A stretch of 64,000 bases of DNA from Mastigias papua (Eukaryota; Cnidaria; Scyphozoa; Rhizostomeae; Mastigiidae), in the NCBI GenBank assembly GCA_964019165.1, contig OZ025280.1:10038428-10102427 (forward strand), given 5' to 3'. A program made the translations under genes and the position numbers. Under the pieces are notes generated by a model. It ran no database searches and was not told the origin of the DNA. It saw only the letters and a program-made list of their open reading frames with translations. Below, one piece after another: positions 22,820 to 34,574 of the stretch; the stretch's first letter is position 1, and every line of letters starts with the position of its first letter.

Positions 22820-23746
22820 ACACCTCAGGGACAAGAAAAACTGTCTAAACTAGTGGGTCGAAATTGTTTGATTACGTGCAGGATGAATGGTGTCGAATTA
22901 CCCATGCTATTCAACACAGGGGCACAAGTGTCAATTGTCAGTTCAAAACAGCTGAAAGAACATTTTCCACAGTCAGAGACTCAATATTTCAAGGACCTTT
23001 TCAATCAAAATGTTGAATTAGAACTCACAACAGCCAATGGGTCAAAATTGCTGTACAATGGTTGGGTTAAGATGGATTTCCAGCTTTTGAACTCAAATGG
23101 GGATCCTTTAGAAGTACCAATGCTAGTGACTGATTTTGAACTTGATCGGCATATTATTGGGTACAACGTTATTGAAGAACTTATTAAAAATCAATAACAA
23201 GTTTCAAACGAGGCTAACCTCATATCAATCCAATCAGCAAGTTTCTTCCAGATTCCACAGTCAAAGTTAAATGCTTTTGTGAACTTTATTGGGAGCAAAA
23301 CAATATCAATATACTCAACTGTGAAGACAAGCAAGAAGGACATTATTGTCCCTAAGGGGAGTACAATTAAAGTTACCTGTCGCAGTAAAGTTGGATTAAT
23401 CGGCCGACCAACACCCATGTTGTTTGAACCAGACAATGACATAAACCTCCCCCCTGGCTTGGAAGTACACAAGTCTTTGCTCACATTGAAAAGAGAAAAT
23501 TGTGAAAGGATCGGAATATATGTCATGAATACCAGTGCACATGACATCATTCTGAAGGGACGCACATCATCAGGCGTCTTGCAGTTTGTGAGATCAGTGA
23601 CACCAGTTGAATTAAACTTTAAAGATCATCAAGAAATGGAAGAAGGAGGAAAACCAGAAGCAAGCAGTACGATAGAGAATGTTGAAGTCAAGACCGTTCA
23701 AAGACAAGAGAGGGTTGAAAGGGATCTGAAAGTTGAAAGACTTTGA
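22820..23746 (+). pseudogene. Retropepsin-like protease with mutated active site, and linker
   Basis: Frame 2 from ~22820 reads through LPMLFNTGAQVSIVS, the aspartic protease signature, but with N replacing the catalytic D of D-T-G-A. A TAA at 23195-23197 interrupts the frame. It reopens at once and continues to 23746 through a beta-rich linker typical of the region between protease and RT. The protease cannot be active as it stands. Confidence 0.75.
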
Positions 23747-24237
23747 TACCAAAAGTTACGTTAGGGAGCAACTTAAGTGAACGGAGTGCACAGCAAATGC
23801 GTTATGAAGAACAGGATGCTTTTTGCACAAGCAGTCAAGATGCAGGGTGTGCTGAGGGTCTTAAATATAAGATTATCTTGTCAGACCCTACCCCCGTGCA
23901 GAAACAGTACATTGCCATCCCAAAACCGCTGTATCCCAAATTAAAAAGATATATCGAGGATCTCCTGGATTGTGGGTTCATACAGAGGTCGAAATCGCAG
24001 TATAGCAGCTGTTGTGTGATTGTCCGGAAGAAAGATGGCTCCATGCGACTCTGTATAGACTATAGAGAACTAAATAACAAAACAACAGCAGATCGTCATC
24101 CCATTCCCAGAATACAGGACACTTTGGATAGATTATTTATAGGACCATATCCAGTACTCGCATCATCACAAGGACCAAAGTTGATTCAGCCAGTCCATTG
24201 TTTTATGCCGAGAGGACCTATTGTTTACTACCGTTAA
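23743..24237 (+). pseudogene. Reverse transcriptase, N-terminal part only (Ty3/gypsy type)
   Basis: The frame contains the gypsy RT entry region: PKPLYPKLKRYIEDLL, FIQRSKSQYSS, VRKKDGSMRLCIDYRELN and HPIPRIQDTLDRL. It then changes abruptly into unrelated sequence at about 24135. The metal-binding YxDD box, RNase H and integrase are absent. The start is one frame off from the protease linker. The remaining ~480 bases to the LTR show no coding pattern. Confidence 0.85.
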
Positions 24238-24718
24238 GACTTCTGTCCAATTCGTTGGAACAGTTATTTTTGCAATTTGTATTTTATCATTTACCACCAC
24301 AAGAATAACTCTAATATAACTGGAAAGTGTTTAGTTAAGCGAAAAGACTTCAGGAACATAAAACGAAAGCAAAAATCCTGAATGCGCTAAAACAAAGGAC
24401 ATTGCACCTAAATTGATTTATGAAATCGCTACGATAGTTTGGATAAGACATGAGAGACTTACACTACGCTGCGCAGCTGACAGGTTTTTTATCCAGTCGA
24501 ACAATGATAAAAGTGGATTCACGTACGATTGCTGAACTCAAAGGACACATATTTTATTCAGTTGAAACATATCGAGACATCGAAATATTTGATTGACTTT
24601 TATATCATATGTCAGAGCATCAGAGATTATGAACTAACTTATCAAAGCGTCTCCCCAAGGACTTTTGTATCTCGGAGACCACAATGTCAAGAAGACATTC
24701 ATTTTTGTGGGGAGAGTT

Positions 24719-24911
24719 TGAGGACACTGCAAAGGCCCCCGAGTGGGAGAAAAAAAACAGAACTAGCAACGAACAGAGAGGAAGGGATTTTGATTTTCAT
24801 GGTTGTTGCGAAAGATCTTGTTTTTGAAAAGCAATGCGTATTTAGTAAATTGTGTCTCGTTGTTGGTTTCATTCTTGTATATAAGTTTGCTTCATGCCGA
24901 ACCGGGCCACA
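24719..24911 (+). repeat. 3' LTR
   Basis: 193 bases, TGAGGACACTGC to GGGCCACA, preceded by a purine run GGGGAGAG that fits a polypurine tract. It pairs with 20651-20841. Confidence 0.85.
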
Positions 24912-25300
24912 CATAAATGCAACATATATTGCAACCTATTGGGACAAGCACCAACAATCTAGGTCATTTTAAAGTAAAGCTATGTTTGTACTCTCAGCCA
25001 GTTATGGAATAATGTTGTTAGTATAATGCTATTCCAATAGTATAATGCTGTTATTGAACTTTGAGGTGCCCTCCCTCCCTAGTGGAGGAGCTTTTTAATG
25101 GGTGAATGATCAATTTATTTAATTATTTACTTGTGCTTATTTCTTTTCTTATGTTTTGTGTAATGGCCACAGGCTTGCTTTGTACTTGCATGCTCCCTGT
25201 GGTATTGTTTTGCATTGTTATGTTTTGTATATATTTATATTGATAAATAGAAAAATAGTTCAGTTCTGTTCTGTTATTATGATAAAGTCAAAGAAGCACA
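24912..25300. other. Unassigned, T-rich
   Basis: Non-coding. 25080-25260 is T-rich with a short inverted motif (CCTCC...GGAGG) and looks like a 3' untranslated or retroelement tail, but no family is recognised. Confidence 0.3.
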
Positions 25301-27775
25301 TCACAATCTGAAATTGTATTTTATGTATAAGTACGCATGTTTTACATCTTTAGGCTCAATATCATTGCATGCAATTAGCCTGCAGTATTCTTCTCAAAAA
25401 GAGTGGTCGAGGAAATCATCTGGTAGCGTAAGGACTTTTGATAGCTCAGCAACCTCTTGCAGTTCTTCTTCCTTAACAGATATTCCTGTAATCAAAGAAT
25501 ATAAAGGACCTTAGAATCTGCAGTTCTAATAGTGGTAAAATTATCACAAGGACTTTCAATAGCTTGTTTAAATAAAAAGCCCTTCCCTAAGTGCGGCATA
25601 GATGTTTATGGTGCAAAATAATCCCCCAACCTCAAACAAGGAAATGATTGGTTAGCACCATAAACTCCAGTTTAACACTCTGAGCAATTACAGTTATCAC
25701 AATTAGATTTTACAGTCCTAGATTTTTTCTTGGTAGCCATAAATAGTTCATTTTACTTTTCACTATATTACTTTTCATTTTGCAAGTGAATTTACTTTCA
25801 TTCTGTATACTTCCATTGCAACTAACAAAAGCATACCACACTCCTCTAGTTCATATTCATCAGGAAAGCTGTGGATATGGTTAGGTACACCATTTGGAAT
25901 AATTTGGTCTTTTTAGTGGCATATTCTGTGGCAATTTCAAATGCTGTCTGTAAATATATCTACTTCCTTCTGAACCACAGGAATCATGATATATGCAATT
26001 ATCATTCTGAAGAAGAATATAACCAATTGAGTAAAACATATTTACAAACAAATGGCAAAGTCAACAAGGCTACTGTAAAGTGCAGGTCTGCAGGTCACGC
26101 ACAATGTGGGCCACTGGCAGCTGCTTATATGTTTGTGAGAAGGTCATGTGTGCTATAAGTAATATAACATGTTCTGTAATGACAAACCAATACTACAAAC
26201 TTTTGTAACAAGCTAAATACTCTGGGTTGCTTAACAATTTTTTAGACACAGCATTGTGTGTTGAAATCCAGCCCTTGTGTAACAGCACATTTTGGGGTTG
26301 GTTGCATATAGCAACATGTTTAGGCTTCACATCTTACTAGTATTGAAGTAGATACTTACAAGGTATGGTAGGATGTATACCGATAAATGTATATAAATAT
26401 ATCTGAGTTGGTGGCTGATTAAAAACTTCTGAGTAAGCTCCTATTTTCACTTGTGACCTGCATTTTACAGCTGCCAAAGTAAAACTTGAAGACTCTATAC
26501 CATTAAAGTATTCTGCTGTTTTTTAACATACCTATGGGTTTGATTTGCAGGATTGTAATGGCCTAGATCCTTTAGCCACATCACCTGCTCTTTGAAATAC
26601 TTTTCCATTCTCTCATGCAATTCTTTCCACCACCGTTCAATCTATAAGTACCAAATAGGCTGTGTCAAACTCACTAAGCACCTTATACAGCCATCGTGTA
26701 CTTCTGTATTCCAAGCCATACGTCAAGCTATGTCCCCTTCGAATTCCTGAAAAGGGACTAGATCCTACTTTCTTTTTAAGGAAAACTTTGAAATACAAAA
26801 GAGAAGGGCCCATTGTCTATTTACAAATAGTGTATAGATACATTCATAAATGGTATTCCAAAGGCTTAAATCATGTGACTCTACAAAATTTCCCCACAGG
26901 TTGAGACCCCCTCACCCCTATCCATCTTCTCTTAAACTTCATACCAACTGGCACCCATTACCAGCATTAACAGTCCCTCTCTTATCTTACTAGGCTATCC
27001 AGTTTTGGTTTTCCATCACATACATGTCTTGTCGTGAATCAAATTTTGAATCATAGAAATACTGTCATGAATAAGGTTTTGCTCTGAAAAATAGCTCAGT
27101 ACTTTGATAAACTGTCACACCTCACTATTAGATAACTCAGTACCTTTGAATAACTAACCTGATTTGATGTAAAAGGCCCATATATTACAGACTCTGTTGG
27201 ATCATCGAATATCCCATACTTATCATGCAGATATGAATGAATGGTGGCCATACATCCAGTTTCGGCTCCTCAATCTACACAGAGTTAGGTAGGCATCATT
27301 TTTTACTCGTACAGGTACTCAAGGTACCAGCGCACACTTACAAGAGGGTCTGAAGTACTGGTCCATACACAAAGCCATAACAACTTGTGACTAGCAGTAT
27401 CTATGCAGCCATAATTTGCCAAAGGAAATGTACTATTTTGATAACCCATGAGCTTGTTGTGGCCATCGAGTGAATGTACACAATTTGGCCCTTTGGACGT
27501 GAAATGACCCTTAGGTCTTCTTTCCTTTTTGCCAGGGGCACAACCTTTTAGACCCTCTGGATCCAAGTCAAACAGCACAGAATGTACCAAGTCTCTAGGC
27601 ACTAGTAGGCCATGCATTTGACGAATCTGTTTTTGCATTGCTCTATGTCCTAGAAGATTCATTGGGCCTTCTAGTTCCTTACCAACAGCTGTTCTAATAT
27701 CCTCTACGGACACAGTCAAACCGTTGCCATATTGATAGAGAACTTTGCTCACTTTGGAGAAAAGTGCCTACAAGG
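25301..27775 (-). pseudogene. Spliced integrase-core (rve-like DDE) protein, decayed
   Basis: Four exons on the minus strand join in frame: ~27775-27159, 26641-26532, 26006-25837 and 25485-25301. Junctions are CAG|GTTAGT...TTATAG|ATT, CATAG|GTATGT...TTCTTCAG|A and TGTG|GTATGC...GATTACAG|GA. The product matches the integrase-core proteins common in fish and invertebrate genomes: HSLDGHNKLMGYQNST (first catalytic D), CIDTASHKLLWL, a second D before GAETG, and IERWWKELHERM (the E), followed by PNGVPNHIHSFPDEY and a C-terminal extension with EVAELSKVL. Six in-frame stops (27303, 27285, 27270, 25937, 25913, 25394) but no frameshift break it. It may derive from an IS3EU-like transposon or a domesticated copy. 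The start is not defined. Confidence 0.7.
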
Positions 27776-27788
27776 CATCATGGTATAC

Positions 27789-28073
27789 GATGGCAGCAAT
27801 AGGCTAAGAAAGAAATCGATTTTACTTGCACTTTGATTTGAAATGACTTTTATTTTTAGTTGCATTTTACTTTTACTTTTGTTTTGGATTGAATTTGATT
27901 TTAAATTGTGTTTTACTTTTGCTTTTATATGCATTTGATTTTTAGTTGTATATTAATTTTACTTTTGATTTGAATTGAATTTCATTTTAAATGTTACTTT
28001 AATTTTTTTGAAGGTTATTTCTGCTTTAATTTTGCTTTTATTATCTCAAAAAATTTGATGGCAGCAATAGGCC
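27789..28073 (+). repeat. T-rich degenerate repeat flanked by a 15-bp direct repeat
   Basis: GATGGCAGCAATAGG occurs at 27789 and again near 28058. Between them is ~250 bases of degenerate (TTTTACTTTTGATTTGAATT)-like repeats. The direct repeat could be a target-site duplication of a simple-sequence or poly(A)-rich insertion, or a recombination footprint. Confidence 0.5.
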
Positions 28074-28074
28074 A

Positions 28075-29728
28075 CCATAGATGTCCTTTGACTGTTTCAA
28101 ATTACAGACCAATATCCCTTCTATCAGTTTTTAGTAAACTCATTGAGAGATTGATGTATCAGCATTTGTTTAAGTTTTTGGAAGTACACAATATCTTGCA
28201 TAACTATCAGTTTGGTTTTCGTGCTAGTCACTCTGTTAATCATGCATTAATCAGTTTAACCGAATCAATAAAACACTCTTTGGATAATAAGAAATTTGGA
28301 TATGGAATATTTCTTGACCTACAAAAAGCTTTTGACACCATTAATCATCAGATTCTCCTTGAAAAACTAAAGCATTACGGCATCCGAGGCATAGCTTTAG
28401 CATGGTTTAGTTCTTATCTTAGTAAAAGAAGTCAGTATGTATCCGTAAATTGTTGTAACTCAAATCATATGAATATTTCATGTTGTGTACCACAATGCTC
28501 TGTCTTTGGTCCACTTCTGTTCCTAATTTACGTAAATGATCGTCCTAACTCATCTTCCAAGCTATCTGTTTGCTGATGATACCAACATAGACTTTGAATC
28601 AGACAGCATAAATACTCTCCAAAAAGTGGTCAACATGGAACTTAGGTATGTCAAAAAGTGGCTGGATGCTAACAAACTGGCCTTGAATATAGATAAAGCA
28701 AACTGTATTATTTTTCATTCAGCTCAAAACCCATTGATTGACCATGTTAATATAAAAATTGGTAATCAACATATAAAACAAAATAAATATGTCAAATTCC
28801 TTGGACTCCTTTTGGATAAACATTTGAGCTCGAAGTATTATCTATGTGAACTTTATAAAAAACTATCAATGACTTGTGGTATATTCTTCAAAGTAAGGCA
28901 TCTTCTCCCTATTACTGTTTTAGTCTCTTTTATATCATTCTTTATTCTCATCATTTCTGCAGTATGGAATCATTGTTTGGGGTCTCACTTATGAAGTACA
29001 TACAAAACCAATATATCTTCTACAAAAGAAAGTTGTTAGAGCTATTGCCTCCAGGAGCTTTACATCTCCATCTACACCAGTTTTTTGAGACTTGAAAATT
29101 CTTAAATTATATGATTTGTTTGAATTAAAGCTGCTTACATTTGTTTATGAATCTGTTAACCTGATTTTCCCTGTCTTTTTCCACAACTTCTTTGAAATTT
29201 TGACAACTGTTCATCAGTATGATAACTAGGCAGGCTTCAAAAGGTGACATTTTTATTATTCAAGAAAACACCTTGCAGTATGGTTTAAGGTCTATTAGAT
29301 ATGCAGGTGCTAAGTCTTGGAACAACACTCCCACCACCATCACACAGTCCACTACAGTTACAAATTTTCATCGTAAGCTCAAATTGCATTTGCTCTCCAC
29401 CAGATACCACCAATAGACTATTTTTGATGACTTTGCTGAACCGTCAAGATGTAGTATATCACTGAAATAATAAGGTTTTAATACAAGGGGGTGCTCTCTC
29501 CTCGATTAGTTTATCTATTGAGAAGGTTCCTCCTTTAAGAAATTCCTAGATGCAAACCACCTTGGATTTATTCACCATTATAAAAACGTAACTTCTTGTG
29601 GTTTTCTTTTTCTCATTATATGTTATTTTGTATCATATACTATCTGTTGTTGTTAAAATTGGTTGTTAAAACTTGCATGTTTGGAATTTTGAACAAATGA
29701 CTTGAACTTGAACTCGAACTTGAAGTCA
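28075..29728 (+). pseudogene. LINE (non-LTR) reverse transcriptase, 5'-truncated and frameshifted
   Basis: 28080-28576 encodes RT with NYRPISLLSVFSKLIERL, FGFRASHSV, YGIFLDLQKAFDTINH (first metal-binding D) and PQCSVFGPLLFLIYVND, where a C replaces the G of PQGS. The frame then shifts. LFADDTNIDF, the second active-site box, lies in frame 28536-28994, and at least one more shift occurs near 28940. The C-terminal motif with AGAKSWNN ends at TAG 29414-29416. The 3' tail ends in a short hexamer repeat of GAACTT type at ~29705-29728. It is of the CR1/L2/Jockey-like group; the clade was not resolved. The endonuclease is absent. Confidence 0.85.
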
Positions 29729-29985
29729 AATTCTTCGTAATTTTGCCACATCTATGCCTGTAGGAACGGGTGAACATTTTAAACCCTTGGAGAGGAGATT
29801 GATTTCCTCTTCCGACAGGGATCTGCAAGAAAGATTCACCACATTCACGCTAGAAAAACGTCCATTGGCTCTACCCTCCTCATTTAAGGCTCCTTCGACC
29901 CCTAGACTAACGTCACCCTGCCTGTTCTCATCACCTACACTGTTATTCATCAGTACCGGTTTCTCCGCTGCTCTTACATCCTTTC
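29729..29985 (-). pseudogene. Retroelement N-terminal scrap
   Basis: The minus-strand frame carries NLSCRSLSEEEINLLSKGLK and then PVPTGIDVAKL. This pattern (LS..E..LL.KGLKF.PTP) comes before the RT domain in Penelope-like or related retroelements. Only this ~50-residue block is recognisable; a stop follows immediately where the LINE tail begins. Confidence 0.5.
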
Positions 29986-30000
29986 CACTAAATAGCTCTC

Positions 30001-30070
30001 CACTTTCCACTGTATACATATATATATATATATATATACTTTCCAATACTTTCCACTGTATATACATATA
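30001..30070 (+). repeat. TA microsatellite with a duplicated ACTTTCCACTGTATA flank
   Basis: A (TA)n run sits between two copies of CTTTCCACTGTATA (30002 and 30050). The second leads directly into the 5' end of unit A, so the Helitron entered or extended from a TA-rich site, which fits the A/T target preference. Confidence 0.7.
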
Positions 30071-32778
30071 TCACTATATACTAAGATCCCTATATGATAA
30101 TTTATGCCAAACCAATCAGATTGCTTGAATTTGTACCACGTGACCTGATATCGCGCACACGATCTCCTCCCAGGGTATTTGTTCCATGGCCCCCAAATTT
30201 CTGTTGAGGGTAGCCATTTGGGTCTACTACTTACATAAGAAGAGATCTGATTTTTATCATTTTTTTGCCGAGTTATTCCACTTTCCTCTTATCGCCATTA
30301 CCAGCAATTCTGTTGCTCCTCCCTGCTGGACCGCGTGTTGTCAGTTTTGCGAGCGGTCCTGTAGGACTAAGTAACTGTGTATGTTATCGCGAGGAGACTT
30401 TGGTTGCAGTTCTTCCAGGTAAGCCTGCTCTTTTTTCCTGAAATGGTTTGATTTATGAATTCCTGTATTTCCTTTGTCCATTTCATCCGTATTCTACTGT
30501 TACCAGCCATTTATTTCCATATCTTTCAACGAGATTCAGCCACCTTCCCTCGAGTGTATTACCGCCATGACAGTTCTTCTCAAAGCTGTTCGATTCTGTG
30601 TACTAAATCACCGTGCTTTTACGGCTAAATTGTGAAAAGATATTCAACATATGTTTGACTTTGTATTCCGTGCTAGATTATGGCAGGTTGTTTGCTTTTC
30701 ATGCCTATTTAGATGACATGGAATGGCGTGCTTGCTGCTTTCAGTTGGCAATGTTGTGATTTGCACTACTGTAATATTGCCGTGTGACTTGGAGGAGAAT
30801 TTCGTCGTTCAGCTTTCAGTTTAGTGCTTTTTTCGCTTGATTTCATTCGCTAAGTTATTCTTCTTTTCTTACTAAATTGTCATGAAATGATTACTGTATG
30901 TTTACTGTTCTTTTCCCTGGTAGCTTCGAATTTATTCATTGCTTTTACCACATGTACGAATGGCATAGGATATTGTTATGGTTGGCGATAAAATATTGGT
31001 ATGTGGAATGCTTTCACTGAAGTATGTATAGGGCTATTGCTGAATTTGGTTACCCTAATTTTGCAGTTTTTACTTTCACTCTTTACTTTTGTCGTAGTGC
31101 GTACTGTGAAATGCGAGGGGATTCCCAAGTTCATCTCACGATCGCAGATACCTGTTGTCCTTTGTTGTGGATTTAATTGTGGTCTTTTGAGGGTGATTCC
31201 ATTCCATAACTTTGCTTCAGGGGCAATAAGCTCACGGCAGTTCCCCTCAATTTAGCTTGATTTTCTCTTCTAAATTACCGATTTGTTACTGCAGAAGTAT
31301 GGTTATGATATCGAGGAAGTATTTAATGCAATATTTGCTGATGTACTAGGAGCTTTTAGCTTGCTCTTGATTTTTAATATATGCACATGAGTTGGATGTT
31401 AGGATGTCTCAAGAGTTTGGGCACTTTGCTTACATTTGAGATATTGCCCTTACAGTCGAATATACTCCTTGATTTTATCATACACGTTTTACAGGCAAAC
31501 ACTAAGATGTTACCAACTTTATTCTCAGCTCAGTAACTCTTTTTATTTTGTTTTCACTGTATTTACAGTAGGCTTCATAGTTATTTCCACTTATAGATGG
31601 TAGAGTTATTCTGGTCAAGTCAAATTTAAGGGGTTCCACTATACTGAATGTTCTTCTGTTGGGACACAGTTGCCCTTCTTTCTGAGATCATTTGTTATAA
31701 ATACCATTACCCAATTCCATTGATCATTCTGCACGTGATGATATACTCTTAAGGGAAGGATTAGTACTAGATATGACCATCACTATTATTGCCTAGACTT
31801 AATTTATGAAGCCCCTTGCCCCCACTGAGGTAATGCGTTCATTTGACATCTGAGTTGATGATACAGGATATATATTATTACTCATTTCAAAGAATTACTG
31901 ACTTCCATAGATCATTCTGCATATGATATTATAGTTTTTTTAGGGGTGAATTAGTACTAGATAGCAATATTTGATTTATGGGGCCACTTTCCCCTATCCA
32001 ACTACAATTATTGGTTGAAATCTGAATTTCACATGGTTGTAACAGATAATGTAGTACTGGATAGCTGCATTATTTGTTTTGTATAGCCATAACCTATGGA
32101 CTCCCCCCAAGAACTCTGGCTGATATCTAATATGATCCATTGTGCTCAATCAATAGCTTTACACTCTGTTATATATTATATAAAGGTGTGATATAGGAAT
32201 ACTAAGCACTATTCTTTTGTTTTATCACCTTGAGCTACCAAGTCCTATCACAGATTCCAGTTGTATAACACCTACGTTTATGGATCAGACTTGATTGTGT
32301 ACCTCTGTGGACAGGATTAGTGGTCACCTACATGATAACAGAACCACTCATACCTGCCAATTCATGTGCTTTATTGTATCTCTTATAACATCTTAAAATT
32401 ATTTCCAGGACTCCTTAAGTTAGAGTTGAGTGAAGCAGGAGACAATATGTCATGTAGTTTCATTAGCTGCGATACCTGCGCTAGGATATGGGGCTTCTTG
32501 ATTCTCTTCCTTTCCCTTTACTGCCCCGTAGCCTAGCGTAGGTATCCGAGCATTTTTTGCACAAATTTTTCTCGCAATTTTCTTCGATTTGCACAATGCA
32601 AGGCCGAAAGTCACGTGCTCCATCGCAGAGGCCCATGACGTCACCTTCTCGTGATCCTATGCGACCAGACCAAGCAACTTTCATGGGGGCACAGCGTTAG
32701 TCTTTCCAAGGCTAATATGCAACTTTTGAACTGGGGCTAGGGAAGCCCGCGTGTAGTGGGCTATCAGTACTAAGCTAG
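30071..32778 (+). mobile_element. Helitron unit A (type a), 2708 bp
   Basis: Starts TCACTATATACTAAG after an A. The head has a CCAATCA box and a CACGTGAC E-box within 100 bases. The first 5' splice site (TTCCAG|GTAAGC) is 348 bases in. It ends GCGGGCTATCAGTACTAAGCTAG, the textbook Helitron 3' layout of hairpin, 12 bases and CTAG, directly against unit B. It has one exon-like CGCCATGACAG module and a core exon whose donor half is deleted. The 84-aa frame at 31001 is not conserved as protein in sister unit E. Homologous to E over its full length. Confidence 0.75.
32471..32778. repeat. Terminal palindrome of unit A, inner arm truncated
   Basis: The outer arm (32523-32778) is complete with TGACGTCA and CACGTG. 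The inner arm keeps only 25 bases (32471-32495), enough to form the centre. Compared with unit E, about 330 bases are missing after CATTAG. Confidence 0.75.
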
Positions 32779-34347
32779 TCTCTATATACTAATATCCCTA
32801 TATGCTACTTTATGCCACACCAATCACAGGGCTTGGATTGTACCACGTGACCCTCTATTCCCGGTGAACACTTCTCCTCCCAAACGGGCCGGGGGCTATC
32901 GCTAAAAATTCGGCAGCTGGTTCTCCTTTCCGAGTTACGTCCCGTACTGTAGAAATCGTTTCCATAGCTTCTGTCGTTCTCGAGATATTCCACTTTTCGT
33001 CTACCCTCCATACTGAAGCCTGTATGTAGCATTCGGAAATTCGCGATCGGCATTAGAAGCAACACCACATGTGGTTTCTGTCACGTGCCCATCTCCTTAT
33101 TGCCTTCTCCATGGGTTCCTTTGTTTTCTGGCTGCATGCTTGCACCACAGACGCTCCTTCCTGCTGGTAGCTGCGAGCGTCCGTATGTATATCAGGGGGT
33201 CTCACGTTGAACTTTCTCTGTATGACTACATTTACATTAGTTCTTTATATTGCGCTTTGGGTATTGCACAACCTCCCCCTCTAGCAATATGATGCATCCG
33301 CGTTCTCAAATTAGAGATTGGCAGTTTAGGGAGTGTTCGCAGACTGTAGATTCGCTTGAAGACTCGAGGAGAAAGCCTTGATCATGTGGCAGGTGAGTCC
33401 TCTTCGTGCTCTTAAATGAATCGATTAATGGTAGCCCCTCTCTGTCCTTTATTCAGTGATTACTTTTTCGACTTTTACATGAGATATTTTTGAGAAATTC
33501 CCATGAGATAGCATGCATTGCTGTTGGCAGTGTCAGATTGCTCGAGGCCCCTGTCATATTCTGTGCTAAATAGTTGTTGTTTTGCTACTAAATCATTCTC
33601 AAACAGTTAGCCCATGTGTGCCGCTATGAGCGAGGGGTTGTCTCGACTTTACTTTGATCTGATGTTTAATTTTTATTCTAGGTGTAGGACAATCGTTAGA
33701 CCTATCTGCGAGTCACTTTAGATGAAATCGGAGCTATCACCGTGGGACAATGGATTCTCAACCTGGCGTCACTTGGAAACTGCTTATGTAAGTTTTTATA
33801 AATGTTGTAATAAGACCATTGATATTTGTTGTGAGGTCGTATTTATTCTCTGTACGTTTTATTGTAGAGTTTCGACTAGAGTTTACGCCGATTCTCAAGG
33901 AAATTCCACGATCATGTTATAACAGTGCGCGCCTCATGACATGGTAGGTGTTATAAATTACTATAAAATCTATTAAAATGTACGTTGTCATTTGTTGTAA
34001 TTCATTGTCTTTTCGTTTCTCGACTGACTACAGTGTAGGGGGTTTGCCAAGCTCAGTTTCAATCGACTCACATGCAATGCCCGAGCGTGTTTTGTCAATG
34101 GTGACTGTGATTACTCTCTAGCCTTCGGTGAGTTGTGCTAACAGTTATGTTTTGAATTGGTTTAGTTTAACCCGTTTTCTTTTTGTGTCTAGATTGAATA
34201 CATTTGCGGGGTTTGCCAAGCTCAGTTTCAATCGAATCAAATCCAGTTCCCGCGGGTGTTTTGTGAACGGTGACTATGATTACTCTTTATCCTTTGGTGA
34301 TTTGTACTAAAAGTTTGATTCTGAATTGGTTATTTATTACTTTGTAG

Positions 34348-34574
34348 GTTTGCTGGGTAGTACCCCTCAGCCTGTTTAATGCAATTGACTTTCGATTCTG
34401 TTCTACGTGGCGCTGAAATTCGAGACGACTCCAGAGTTGATCTTACAAGAGCAGTCCTGTTGTGTCGGAACAATGGGTTGCATGAAAGACCGCATGTTCG
34501 TGGTTGAGGGAGTTTCCACAGCTGCGATTGTCAAGGTAGCAATGTAGGTTCGAGTTTCATGCATTGTCTAAGAG
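34348..34574 (+). other. Core exon of unit B
   Basis: 227 bases between TTTGTAG|GTTTG and AAGAG|GTAAGG. The R-D-D-S...RNNG frame ends in the same TGA as the c and d types although the bases differ widely. Confidence 0.5.

Larger units (their letters stand above)
20651..24911 (+). mobile_element. Ty3/gypsy LTR retrotransposon, internally deleted
   Basis: Two ~190-base LTRs, a primer-binding site, then in order gag, CCHC knuckle, MYND finger, protease and the first part of reverse transcriptase. The pol gene stops after the RT fingers. The active-site YxDD region, RNase H and integrase are missing and about 500 bases of non-coding sequence lead to the 3' LTR. At least three frame changes and one nonsense codon break the coding region. 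It is a non-functional relic that could at most be mobilised in trans. No convincing target-site duplication was found. Confidence 0.85.

Noticed and set aside
26662..26904. 80-aa plus-strand ORF near 26.7 kb
   Set aside because: It lies in an intron of the minus-strand integrase pseudogene and has no domain.
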